Origin: Bacteroidota bacterium
GTDB lineage: Bacteria > Bacteroidota > Bacteroidia > Chitinophagales > Chitinophagaceae
DNA: 54,099 nt
Reading direction: 5' to 3'
Assembly: GCA_018268035.1 (NCBI GenBank)
Contig: JAFDXI010000167.1
Coordinates: 1 to 54,099 of the forward strand
Of the stretch, positions 17,437 to 25,808 are shown one piece after another. Both the position numbers and the translations under genes were made by a program. The number at the start of each line of letters is the position of its first letter. The first letter of the stretch is position 1. The notes under the pieces were generated by a model, which was not told the origin of the DNA, did no database searches, and saw nothing but the letters and a program-made list of their open reading frames with translations.

Positions 17437-17952
17437 TTATGCCGGTGCTGTTGTTTTGATTTTTGATTTCAACCAACTTTCACTCACAGGTATCATCCAA
17501 TTATTTTCCAGTTCTTTTTTTGTGGCCACAACATTATTAAAAAATATTGTTTCAGGCGAAATAAAATTATTTTCCAAAGCATAGTTAAACTGCTGTCTTG
17601 GTATTATCTGTACTTTCTCTTTCACCACGAAAGCAAGGTTTTGCCAGTTGAACATTTCAATGCCAAACTGTTTTTCAATATCCTGGATGATGCGGGTAAC
17701 ACTGTCAATGCTGCAACCACTCACACCTGCTGCAGTTTCATCAGCCATCAAAACAATAAACTGACCGAAAAATAAATTTGCATAACCTTTCACCTGGTTG
17801 CCGTGGGCTTTCCAGTTCTTAGCAAGGTCATTTAAAATCTCTTCCAACTGTAATGCTTCATTCACAGTAAATAAGCGGCTTGCCTGGAAAACCCAAACCT
17901 TGGAGGCTTCATTAAAATCTGCAGGCAATAAATGTTTGTATTCAAAATTCAT
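17437..17952 (-). CDS. conserved Bacteroidota protein of unknown function
   Basis: 171 residues, soluble, no signal peptide. The order FQASR, a helix with EEILNDL, W(K)AHG, then FIVLMADE and SGCSIDSVTRII matches a small family found across Bacteroidota. I recall that database entries sometimes call it an ABC transporter ATPase, but no Walker A or signature motif is present, so that name should not be used. The conserved DE...SGCSIDS stretch suggests a catalytic or ligand site. The ATG lies 5 nt past a -7 box, suggesting a leaderless message. Confidence 0.7.
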   Translation of the reverse strand: MNFEYKHLLPADFNEASKVWVFQASRLFTVNEALQLEEILNDLAKNWKAHGNQVKGYANLFFGQFIVLMADETAAGVSGCSIDSVTRIIQDIEKQFGIEMFNWQNLAFVVKEKVQIIPRQQFNYALENNFISPETIFFNNVVATKKELENNWMIPVSESWLKSKIKTTAPA

Positions 17953-17956
17953 GACG

Positions 17957-17964
17957 CAAAATTA
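17957..17964 (-). promoter_or_regulatory. TAnnTTTG -7 box placed for a leaderless transcript
   Basis: TAATTTTG on the minus strand. The A of the ATG (17952) is 5 nt past the box G, the same spacing as from the rnpB box to the RNase P RNA 5' end. No -33 TTG is obvious. Confidence 0.4.
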
Positions 17965-18079
17965 AGGTTCTTGCCGGATGTTTTTAGCAGCCCGTAAAAT
18001 CTGAGATAAGAATGATAATTGTTTTTTTATTTGGACATTTTAAAGAGATTGAATGATTATGTAAACGGAATCAGAAGAT

Positions 18080-20512
18080 TCATCTCTTCCTCTCCACTGC
18101 AGCAATTGCTTTAATGGTTTTAATCACTGAATCAGGCGTCACTGAAATACTGTCTATTCCTTTCTCTACAAGAAATTGTGCAAAGTCGGGAAAGTCAGAT
18201 GGGCCTTGCCCGCAGATACCGACTTTCACTTTATTCTTTTTGGCAGTGTCAATTAAATTCCCAATCAATCTTTTCACTGCCGGGTTGCGTTCATCATACA
18301 AATGTGCCACCAGTGATGAATCCCTGTCGAGGCCAAGCGTGAGTTGTGTCAAATCGTTGGAGCCGATAGAGAAACCATCAATATGTTGTGCAAACTCTTC
18401 AGCCATTAAAATATTGGAAGGTATTTCTGCCATTAAATATATTTCAAGACCGTTGTTGCCTCTTTTTAAACCATATTCTTTCATCACTTCCTGCACTTTC
18501 AATAGTTCTTCAACAGTACGGCAAAACGGCACCATTACCACTACGTTAGTCAGCCCCATTTCCTCTCTTGCTTTTTTGATGGCTTTACATTCGAGGCCAA
18601 ATGCTTTTTTATATGCATCAGAATAATACCTCGAAGCGCCACGCCATCCTATCATCGGGTTTTCTTCTTGAGGTTCAAAATATTTTCCTCCTAACAGGTT
18701 ATAATATTCATTGCTCTTGAAATCTGAAAAACGTACAATGACTTTATTCGGGAAAAATGATGCTGCAATTTTTGCTATGCCATAAGACAGTTTGCTGATA
18801 AAAAAATCTTCTTCATTTTCAAACCCGATTATTTTATGATTGATTTCTTTTGTCAGTTCTTCATCATTCAGTGAATGATGTTGCAACAATGCCAATGGGT
18901 GAATTTGAATATAATTATTAATGATAAATTCTTCTCTTGCCAGCCCCACGCCTTTGTTTGGCAAATGCGAAAATTGGAAACTCATGGATGGCGATGCCAC
19001 GTTCAGCATCAGAGGTGTTTTGATAGCAGGCAGGTCATTTAAATTGTATTCCATTTTTTCAAAAGGGATTGATCCTGCATATACATAACCTGTTTCTCCT
19101 TCGGCACAACTTACAGTAATAAAATTTCCCTGTGCAAGCACATCTGTTGCATTGCCACAACCAACAATAGCCGGCACACCCAACTCACGTGCCACGATGG
19201 CTGCATGACAGGTACGCCCGCCTTTATTAGTTATGATAGCTGAAGATTTTTTCATGATAGGTTCCCAATCGGGGTCTGTCATATCTGTAACCAACACATC
19301 ACCATCTTTAAACTCGTGCCCTTCAATCACACGTTTATCAAGCGAAAAGAAAATATTGACATTGCCTGATGCAATTTTATCTCCAACTGCAATTCCTTTG
19401 ATGATAACCTTGTCGCTTCTGTTCGCATCATTGATGCGGTATTCAGTAATAGTATCAAAATTTTTTTGAGAGTGAATTGTTTCAGGTCTCGCCTGCACAA
19501 TGAAGAGTTCTTTGCTCAATCCATCAATAGCCCACTCCACATCCATCGGTGTCCATTTGTTTTTTAGCTTCGAATAATAATCTTCAATCTTCATCACCCA
19601 GTCTGCCAGCTTCAATGCTGTTTCATCTTTTAAACAAAACCTGTTCTGAAAGCCTTTTTCTGTAGGGATGATTTTTACTCTTTCATCAGTATCATCACCA
19701 TAAACCATCATCTTATCTTTTACACCCATTTTCTTTTCTATGAGTGAAGCAAAACCATCTTTTAGTGTTGGTTTGAAAACAATAAATTCATCTGGTGACA
19801 CCGAACCCTGCACAATCATTTCACCCAAACCATAAGAGCCGTTGATAACAACAGCATCTTTAAAACCACTTTCTGTGTCTATGCTAAATGCAACTCCGGA
19901 AGCGCCAAGATCACTGCGCACCATTTTTTGTATGCACACACTTAATCCAATGCTGAAATGGTCATAACCAAAACTCTGCCTGTAACTGATAGCACGGTCG
20001 GTAAACAATGAAGCAAAACAGTTACGGACAGCATTGATAAGCGAGGCAGGCCCACGGACATTTAGGTAGGTTTCCTGTTGACCGGCAAAAGATGCATCAG
20101 GTAAATCTTCCGCAGTTGCGGATGAACGCACTGCCACATCAGTAACATCCTGGTCATAATTTTTAGAAAGCTTTGTATAAGCATCAATGATTAACTGGCT
20201 CAGGTCTTTGGGAAACCTGCTGTTTTTTATCAGTTGTCTTACCTGCAAACCCCCTCGCCGTAGCGATTCGATTTCATTATAATCTATCTTGTTGATGATT
20301 TTCTTTACCGTATTTTCAAGGTTGTTGAATGCGATAAATTTTTTGTAAGCAGCTACAGTGATTACAAAACCATTCGGAATATTGATGCCAAGACCAGTCA
20401 GGTTTTGGAGCATCTCGCCAAGCGATGCATTTTTGCCACCAACTTTTTCTATATCATTGATACCTACTTTATCAAGGGGAAGGATATACCCGTTTTGCTG
20501 ATGTTCTGTCAT
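18080..20512 (-). CDS. ppsA: phosphoenolpyruvate synthase
   Basis: 810 residues, full length for PEP synthase, which converts pyruvate, ATP and water to PEP, AMP and phosphate in gluconeogenesis. The N-terminal ATP-grasp part carries VGGKNASLGEM and AVRSSATAEDLPDASFAGQQ. The central swivelling domain has the phosphohistidine His436 in GGRTCHAAIVARELG. The C-terminal PEP-utilising TIM barrel has IGSNDLTQLTLGLDRD and the catalytic Cys in KVGICGQGPSD. It is a monocistronic gene with a -7 box 20 nt before the ATG, divergent from the amgK-rapZ fusion gene. Confidence 0.95.
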   Translation of the reverse strand: MTEHQQNGYILPLDKVGINDIEKVGGKNASLGEMLQNLTGLGINIPNGFVITVAAYKKFIAFNNLENTVKKIINKIDYNEIESLRRGGLQVRQLIKNSRFPKDLSQLIIDAYTKLSKNYDQDVTDVAVRSSATAEDLPDASFAGQQETYLNVRGPASLINAVRNCFASLFTDRAISYRQSFGYDHFSIGLSVCIQKMVRSDLGASGVAFSIDTESGFKDAVVINGSYGLGEMIVQGSVSPDEFIVFKPTLKDGFASLIEKKMGVKDKMMVYGDDTDERVKIIPTEKGFQNRFCLKDETALKLADWVMKIEDYYSKLKNKWTPMDVEWAIDGLSKELFIVQARPETIHSQKNFDTITEYRINDANRSDKVIIKGIAVGDKIASGNVNIFFSLDKRVIEGHEFKDGDVLVTDMTDPDWEPIMKKSSAIITNKGGRTCHAAIVARELGVPAIVGCGNATDVLAQGNFITVSCAEGETGYVYAGSIPFEKMEYNLNDLPAIKTPLMLNVASPSMSFQFSHLPNKGVGLAREEFIINNYIQIHPLALLQHHSLNDEELTKEINHKIIGFENEEDFFISKLSYGIAKIAASFFPNKVIVRFSDFKSNEYYNLLGGKYFEPQEENPMIGWRGASRYYSDAYKKAFGLECKAIKKAREEMGLTNVVVMVPFCRTVEELLKVQEVMKEYGLKRGNNGLEIYLMAEIPSNILMAEEFAQHIDGFSIGSNDLTQLTLGLDRDSSLVAHLYDERNPAVKRLIGNLIDTAKKNKVKVGICGQGPSDFPDFAQFLVEKGIDSISVTPDSVIKTIKAIAAVERKR

Positions 20513-20531
20513 AGATTTTTTTTAAGAACTG

Positions 20532-20539
20532 CAAACTTA
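20532..20539 (-). promoter_or_regulatory. ppsA -7 promoter box
   Basis: TAAGTTTG on the minus strand, 20 nt before the ppsA ATG. A TTTTTG at 20555-20560 lies 15 nt upstream and may serve as a closely spaced -33 element. Predicted start near 20527. Confidence 0.5.
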
Positions 20540-20865
20540 CAACCGTTAGTTATTCAAAAAATTACTCGTGTAATAAACACACATTCAAAATGTTGGATTT
20601 TTTTGAAATTAAAAGACCTGTAAGATTTAATCAGATTGAATTAACCTTATTATATATGATGATGAGAAATACACGCCTGAAAATTTATTCCCCTGAAATA
20701 TAAATCCATTCCTATTTTTTTGAAATATAGTATTAAGTAAATACAACTATAGCTTTCTTTAAAAAAGTTTATGCCATCTTTTTATTTTGATGTTTTTTTT
20801 AAAGATGGAAAATGCAGGCGAAAGGATATTACAACTACTTTTAACCCCTAATCTTGCTATGATTC
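20540..20865. other. gene-free divergent region between ppsA and the amgK-rapZ gene
   Basis: About 325 AT-rich bases. It contains the upstream part of the ppsA promoter. For the plus-strand gene, TAATCTTG at 20849-20856 (one mismatch to TAnnTTTG) sits 10 nt before the ATG. I see no ORF, hairpin or repeat in the rest. Confidence 0.5.
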
Positions 20866-22356
20866 ATGAAGATAATTATTGATAATATAACAACGCTTTT
20901 TACTGACTATAAAAAGCTACCACCTGACCGAATAGAACAGTTACCCCGTAGTGGCAGCGACAGGATTTATTTTCGGATTTTTTGTGGTGATGAAAGTTTT
21001 ATTGCAACATATAACCTCAACGTAAAAGAGAATAAAACATTCATCGCTTTCAGCCGGCATTTCAAAGAAAAAGGTTTGCCTGTACCTGAGATTTTAGCTG
21101 TCAATGAGGAAGTGACTTTATATATCCAGGAAGACCTGGGTACAAGCTGCCTGCTGGATTTTCTTGAAAAAGAAAATTTTTCAGCACATGTTTTTGAATT
21201 GTATAAAAAAAGCCTTGAGCAATTAGCTCGATTGCAAGTGTTGGGTGATAAGGATATGGATTATGAATATTGCCTTACCGCAAAAAAATTCGGCAAACAG
21301 GCTATCATGAGCGACTTGTTGTATTTTAAATATTATTTTTTAGATACGTTGCAATTGCCTTATGACAAACAGGTGCTGATGGATGATTTTGAAGCCCTTG
21401 CCAGCTACCTCACCAAAACGGAGTATAAATATTTTATGTTCCGCGACTTTCAAAGCAGGAACATCATTGTCAATAATGAAGAAGTTTTTTTTATTGACTT
21501 CCAGGGCGGCATGAAAGGCGCTTTGCAATATGATGTGGCCAGTTTGTTATGGCAGGCAAAAGCTCAGTTGAGCGATGAATGGAAAAATGATTTATTACAA
21601 TATTATCTTGATGTGATTGATGGTTTGCTTGCTCATCCTGTTGACAGGCATATTTTCACCGGCCAGTTTGATGGATATGTTTTAATACGCATGTTGCAGG
21701 TGTTGGGCGCTTATGGTTTCAGGGGCCTGTTTGAACGCAAAGCCTATTTTCTCACCAGCATTCCTATCGCATTAAAAAACCTCGAAACATTTTTACAAAA
21801 CAATCGTGTTGGTATTGTAACACCTGAATTGACCAGGATGTTAAAAGCCATCACCAATGAAACTATTATACATCGTTTTGAACCGGTGCAGGCAAATGAA
21901 AATTCTCCGCTTGTTGTAACCATCATCAGCTTTTCATACAAGAAAGGCATACCGGTAGATGAGAGTGGCAATGGCGGTGGTTTTGTATTTGATTGCCGTG
22001 GCATGTACAATCCAGGAAGGTTTGAAGATTTTAAAACGCTCACAGGTCTGGATAAAAAAGTAATTGATTTTTTAGTGCAGCAAACGAAAATGAATGAGTT
22101 CCTGAATGGTGTGTATGACCTCGTTGATATTTCTGTTGAAGATTATCTGAAGCGAGGCTTCAGCAACCTGATGGTGAGTTTTGGATGTACAGGCGGACAG
22201 CACAGGAGTGTGTATGCTGCTGAACAAACTGCTGCCCATCTCATCAATAAATATAAAGTGAAAGTAAAACTCAGTCACCTGAACAAAGAAAATTGGGTTT
22301 TGCCTCCGGCACAAAAAGATGAATCAATCAATTCACCGGATTTTATCAAATCATAA
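20866..22356 (+). CDS. AmgK-like sugar kinase fused to RapZ C-terminal domain
   Basis: 496 residues with two modules. Residues about 1-330 are an aminoglycoside-phosphotransferase-fold kinase of the AmgK (anomeric MurNAc/GlcNAc kinase) type: a catalytic-loop equivalent FRDFQSRN (193-199; Arg replaces the usual His), the metal motif IDFQGG (210-215) and YDVASLL. Residues about 348-480 match the C-terminal domain of the RNase adaptor RapZ, with FSYKKGIPVD, FDCRGMYNPGR, TGLDKKVIDFL and GCTGGQHRSVYAAEQ (440-453). The RapZ N-terminal P-loop domain is absent. The stop overlaps the MurU-like gene start (TAATG). It likely phosphorylates amino sugars from cell-wall turnover; the RapZ part may sense GlcN6P-like ligands. 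Confidence 0.85.
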   Translation: MKIIIDNITTLFTDYKKLPPDRIEQLPRSGSDRIYFRIFCGDESFIATYNLNVKENKTFIAFSRHFKEKGLPVPEILAVNEEVTLYIQEDLGTSCLLDFLEKENFSAHVFELYKKSLEQLARLQVLGDKDMDYEYCLTAKKFGKQAIMSDLLYFKYYFLDTLQLPYDKQVLMDDFEALASYLTKTEYKYFMFRDFQSRNIIVNNEEVFFIDFQGGMKGALQYDVASLLWQAKAQLSDEWKNDLLQYYLDVIDGLLAHPVDRHIFTGQFDGYVLIRMLQVLGAYGFRGLFERKAYFLTSIPIALKNLETFLQNNRVGIVTPELTRMLKAITNETIIHRFEPVQANENSPLVVTIISFSYKKGIPVDESGNGGGFVFDCRGMYNPGRFEDFKTLTGLDKKVIDFLVQQTKMNEFLNGVYDLVDISVEDYLKRGFSNLMVSFGCTGGQHRSVYAAEQTAAHLINKYKVKVKLSHLNKENWVLPPAQKDESINSPDFIKS

Positions 22357-23123
22357 TGAAAAATAAACAAGCAAGTGAAAATGCACCGGCAGGGTATGTA
22401 AAGAAAGCTATGTTGCTTGCTGCAGGTTTTGGTACACGTTTGAAACCATTTACTGATCATCACCCTAAAGCATTGGCGCAGGTGAATGGGAAAACGCTTT
22501 TGCAGCGCAATATCGAATACCTGCAACGGTATGGTATTTACGATGTAATTGTCAATGTGCATCATTTTGCAGAACAGATTATTCAGGCCATCAGTGAAAA
22601 TGAAGGGTGGGGTAGTAGTGTATCTATCTCTGATGAAACAGATGCAATCCTGGAAACCGGCGGTGGGCTGAAAAGAGCTGCCTGGTTTTTTAATGATGCG
22701 GATGATTTTGTGTTGATGAATGTGGATATTTTAACTGATTTAGCATTGGATGAAATGATAGCATTTCATTTATCAAAAAAGCCCTTGGCCACATTGGCAA
22801 CTATCGGGAGGGAAACGTCGCGGTATTTTTTATTTGATGAAAACAATACGCTGTGTGGGTGGAAAAATATTAAAACCGGTGATGAAAAAATAATGCGCAG
22901 CAACTCAGTTATAACACCGAAAGCATTTAGTGGTTTGCATATTATCAGCAATGAAATTTTTTTGCTGATGCAACAAAAGGAAATAAAATTTTCTATGGTT
23001 GATGTGTATTTATCTTTATGTGTTCAACATGATATCCTTTCTTTTAATCATTCAGGTTCAAAGTTGATAGATGTTGGAAAACCGGAAAGTTTACAGATCG
23101 CTAATAACATCTTTCGTGAATGA
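22356..23123 (+). CDS. murU: MurU-like sugar-1-phosphate nucleotidyltransferase
   Basis: 255 residues with a Rossmann-like nucleotidyltransferase fold. Visible features are the N-terminal LLAAGFGTRLKPFT and PKAL, the LETGGGLK segment and the LMNVDILTD metal-site segment, in the order found in MurNAc-1-phosphate uridylyltransferase (MurU). Together with the preceding AmgK-like kinase it would complete the anomeric recycling route giving UDP-MurNAc or a related UDP/NDP sugar while bypassing de novo synthesis. Coupled to the kinase gene by a 1-nt stop/start overlap. Substrate choice is inferred from context; other hexose-1-phosphate substrates are possible. Confidence 0.8.
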   Translation: MKNKQASENAPAGYVKKAMLLAAGFGTRLKPFTDHHPKALAQVNGKTLLQRNIEYLQRYGIYDVIVNVHHFAEQIIQAISENEGWGSSVSISDETDAILETGGGLKRAAWFFNDADDFVLMNVDILTDLALDEMIAFHLSKKPLATLATIGRETSRYFLFDENNTLCGWKNIKTGDEKIMRSNSVITPKAFSGLHIISNEIFLLMQQKEIKFSMVDVYLSLCVQHDILSFNHSGSKLIDVGKPESLQIANNIFRE

Positions 23124-23174
23124 TTGCAAATACGTTAAACCTCTGTGCCTTTAATCTTACAGAGCTAAAATTGT

Positions 23175-23182
23175 TATATTTG
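23175..23182 (+). promoter_or_regulatory. -7 box upstream of a short terminated leader
   Basis: TATATTTG matches TAnnTTTG exactly; predicted start near 23187. The transcript would meet the intrinsic terminator at 23234-23261 after about 75 nt, well before the polysaccharide export gene. No good -33 box is seen. Confidence 0.4.
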
Positions 23183-23233
23183 CAGCCTTTATAGCCCTCA
23201 TTTAATGAGTTTATCAGTGTTCATACCATAACG

Positions 23234-23261
23234 CCTTCCAGATATGCTGAAGGCTTTTTTA
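23234..23261 (+). terminator. intrinsic terminator or attenuator ahead of the polysaccharide operon
   Basis: GCCTTC(C)AG and CTGAAGGC form a stem with a 5-nt loop and one bulge, followed by a T tract. It follows murU by 110 nt and precedes the export gene by about 55 nt. It may simply end the amgK-murU transcript, or act on the short RNA from the 23175 promoter. Confidence 0.75.
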
Positions 23262-23298
23262 TTTCAACACTGTAACTCAGGGGGCGAAGCCATATATT

Positions 23299-23306
23299 TA
23301 CATTTG
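23299..23306 (+). promoter_or_regulatory. probable -7 box of the polysaccharide operon
   Basis: TACATTTG, an exact TAnnTTTG match downstream of the terminator. Predicted start near 23311, so the mRNA would begin 5 nt before the first ATG (23316) or about 29 nt before the ATG at 23340. Confidence 0.4.
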
Positions 23307-23315
23307 TAAGATTCT

Positions 23316-25778
23316 ATGCAGATACACAAAAAATCAATAATGCGTTTTATCAGCCTGCTCTTCTTTTTTGTTTTTGTTGCTATTTCAGGCGCTCATGCAC
23401 AAACTATTTTGAGTGGGTATGACCTTAGCTCTGTAAAAGTAGATCAGCTCAGTGATGCACAAATATTAAAGCTGAAGCAACAGTTAAATGCTTCCGGTAT
23501 TTCTGAAGACCAGGCTGAAAAAATTGCTATTGCTAAAGGGATGTCAGTTACTGAAGTACAAAAACTGAGGGCAAGGTTGCAACAGGTGCAAATTACTTCC
23601 ACTCAAAACAATCCTAATCTTGCTAATCAGCAATCCAACCAGTTCGGCGAAAATCGGAATGATTCAACTATTAACCGGTATCTCAGTGATACGATAGCAA
23701 GAAAACCATTGATTAACCCACGTATTTTTGGCGCTGAATTATTTAATAACCCTGCGCTTAATTTTCAACCGGAAATACCTGTGGCTACTCCTTTAAATTA
23801 TATTATTGGCCCCGGCGATCAGCTCAATATTAATGTATATGGTGTCCAGGAAACTACTATACCAGTAACAGTTTCGCCGGAAGGCAACATCATAATACCC
23901 AATGTGGGGCAAATGCAGGTATCGGGTTCCAGTATTGAATCAATTACTCAGCGCATCAAAACTCAAATGGGCAATACTGCTTATCCCACATTGCGTTCCG
24001 GCGCTTCAAAAATTAGTATAACTGTAGGTCAGATCAAAAGTATCAGCATCACAGTTATTGGCAGTAATAAACCCGGCAATTATACAGTGCCCTCATTGGC
24101 AACAGCTTTCAACGCATTATTTGCAGCAGGTGGGCCTTCAGAGTTTGGAAGCTTTAGAAATATTGAGTTGATAAGAAATAATAAATTGTTTAAAAAAATT
24201 GATCTCTATCATTTTCTTGTGAATGGTGACCAGAGTGATAATGTAACACTGCAAAACAATGATGTGATAAAGATTCCTTCCTATACTGCCAAAGTAATAA
24301 TAGATGGTTATGTAAAACGCCCGGGTATTTATGAAATGTTGCCTGGTGAAACGCTTCAAAATCTTTTGAGTTATTGTTCAGGGTTTACAGACAGTGCTTA
24401 TACTTCATCAGTAAAAATTGTGCAGTTTACAGGTAAAGAATTAAGTGTGAAAGATGTGGCTGTTGCTGATTTTACTAATTATCAAATGCAGGGTGGCGAT
24501 AGCGTAATCGTAAGCAGGATTTTAAACAGGTTTGCCAACAGAATTTCTTTGACCGGTGCAGTATATAGAGAAGGCATGTATGAACTAACAGATGGAATGA
24601 CGGTCAAAGACCTGATAAAAAAAGCTGATGGCTTGCGGGAAGATGCTTTTATAAAAAGGGCACAGATTTTCAGGTTGAATAAAGACCTTACCAAAGAAAT
24701 CCTTTCTTTCAACCCATCTGATACCATTGCTGAGGCAGGCATACTTTTACAAAGAGAAGACTCGGTAGTAATTACTTCAGTACTTGATTTGAAAGACCAG
24801 TATTTTATTTCTGTATTGGGTGAAGTAAGAGACCCTGGTTATTATGATTACCGCGACAGTATTACTTTAAAAGATGTGATCCTGCAAGCAGGTGGATTTA
24901 CTGATGCAGCATATCCTGAAAGAATTGAAGTGGCAAGATTGATACGCCGCGATACATTAACATCGGAAGATGTAAGAGCAAGTATGATTATTCATGTCAA
25001 CGGATTGAATGATTTAGGAACCCCACAAAAAAATATTACACTGCAACCTTCAGATATTGTAACTATAAAACGAAAGCCTGGTTATATGGCATTTCAATCA
25101 ATTACTGTTTCAGGACAGTTTCAATATCCAGGCCCTTATGTGTTGGAAAAAAGAGAAGAACGTGTCAGTGATATTATCAAACGTGCAGGTGGTTTCACTC
25201 CTGAAGCTTACCTGGAAGGCGCATATATCAAACGCAGCAATTTTGATGATAAAGACAACATAGCAAGGCAACAGGTAGTATCTAATATCGGCCAGCAACT
25301 CAATGATTCCAGCAATGTGCTTTTGCAACAACAGCAAAAAAGACAATATGACCAGATACCTCTTGATATAAAAAGTATCCTTGCTCGTCCCGGATCACCT
25401 GAGGATGTTGTGCTGAGTGCAGGAGATGAATTAATAGTGCCCAAATACAATGCTCAGGTTAAAATCAGTGGCAGTGTTTTATTCCCTACACAAATCCCAT
25501 ACAATGAAAAGTATAACATCAATGATTATATTTCTGCTGCAGGTGGGTTTGCTGAAAACGGCAGAAAGAATAAAACATATATTGTTTATGCTAATGGTAA
25601 AGCGGCAGCAACGAAGAGTTTTTTATTCTTCAGAAATCAGCCAGAAGTATTGCCAGGCGCTGAAATTATTGTACCTGAAAAAGAACAAAAACAAAAACTC
25701 TCTACACCAGAATTTATTGGCATAGCCAGCGCTGTTGCTTCATTGGCAGGTGTTGTAATTGCAATTCTGAAATTATAA
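23316..25778 (+). CDS. Wza-like polysaccharide export outer-membrane protein, about six SLBB domains
   Basis: 820 residues. A signal peptide (MRFISLLFFFVFVAISGAHA) begins at an internal ATG (23340), which may be the true start; the ATG at 23316 adds eight residues. After a helical, Gln-rich segment (about 35-105), the poly_export domain begins at about 160 (YIIGPGDQLNINVYG). It is followed by about six SLBB beta-grasp repeats, each opening with a G(x)V(x)(x)PG(x)Y-like strand. The protein ends with a hydrophobic helix (about 797-818, FIGIASAVASLAGVVIAI). It should form the outer-membrane/periplasmic export channel of a Wzx/Wzy-type glycan system. First gene of the 17-kb operon. Confidence 0.88.
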   Translation: MQIHKKSIMRFISLLFFFVFVAISGAHAQTILSGYDLSSVKVDQLSDAQILKLKQQLNASGISEDQAEKIAIAKGMSVTEVQKLRARLQQVQITSTQNNPNLANQQSNQFGENRNDSTINRYLSDTIARKPLINPRIFGAELFNNPALNFQPEIPVATPLNYIIGPGDQLNINVYGVQETTIPVTVSPEGNIIIPNVGQMQVSGSSIESITQRIKTQMGNTAYPTLRSGASKISITVGQIKSISITVIGSNKPGNYTVPSLATAFNALFAAGGPSEFGSFRNIELIRNNKLFKKIDLYHFLVNGDQSDNVTLQNNDVIKIPSYTAKVIIDGYVKRPGIYEMLPGETLQNLLSYCSGFTDSAYTSSVKIVQFTGKELSVKDVAVADFTNYQMQGGDSVIVSRILNRFANRISLTGAVYREGMYELTDGMTVKDLIKKADGLREDAFIKRAQIFRLNKDLTKEILSFNPSDTIAEAGILLQREDSVVITSVLDLKDQYFISVLGEVRDPGYYDYRDSITLKDVILQAGGFTDAAYPERIEVARLIRRDTLTSEDVRASMIIHVNGLNDLGTPQKNITLQPSDIVTIKRKPGYMAFQSITVSGQFQYPGPYVLEKREERVSDIIKRAGGFTPEAYLEGAYIKRSNFDDKDNIARQQVVSNIGQQLNDSSNVLLQQQQKRQYDQIPLDIKSILARPGSPEDVVLSAGDELIVPKYNAQVKISGSVLFPTQIPYNEKYNINDYISAAGGFAENGRKNKTYIVYANGKAAATKSFLFFRNQPEVLPGAEIIVPEKEQKQKLSTPEFIGIASAVASLAGVVIAILKL

Positions 25779-25808
25779 AAAAAAAAATTTCTAAAACCGA
25801 TTTTATCA

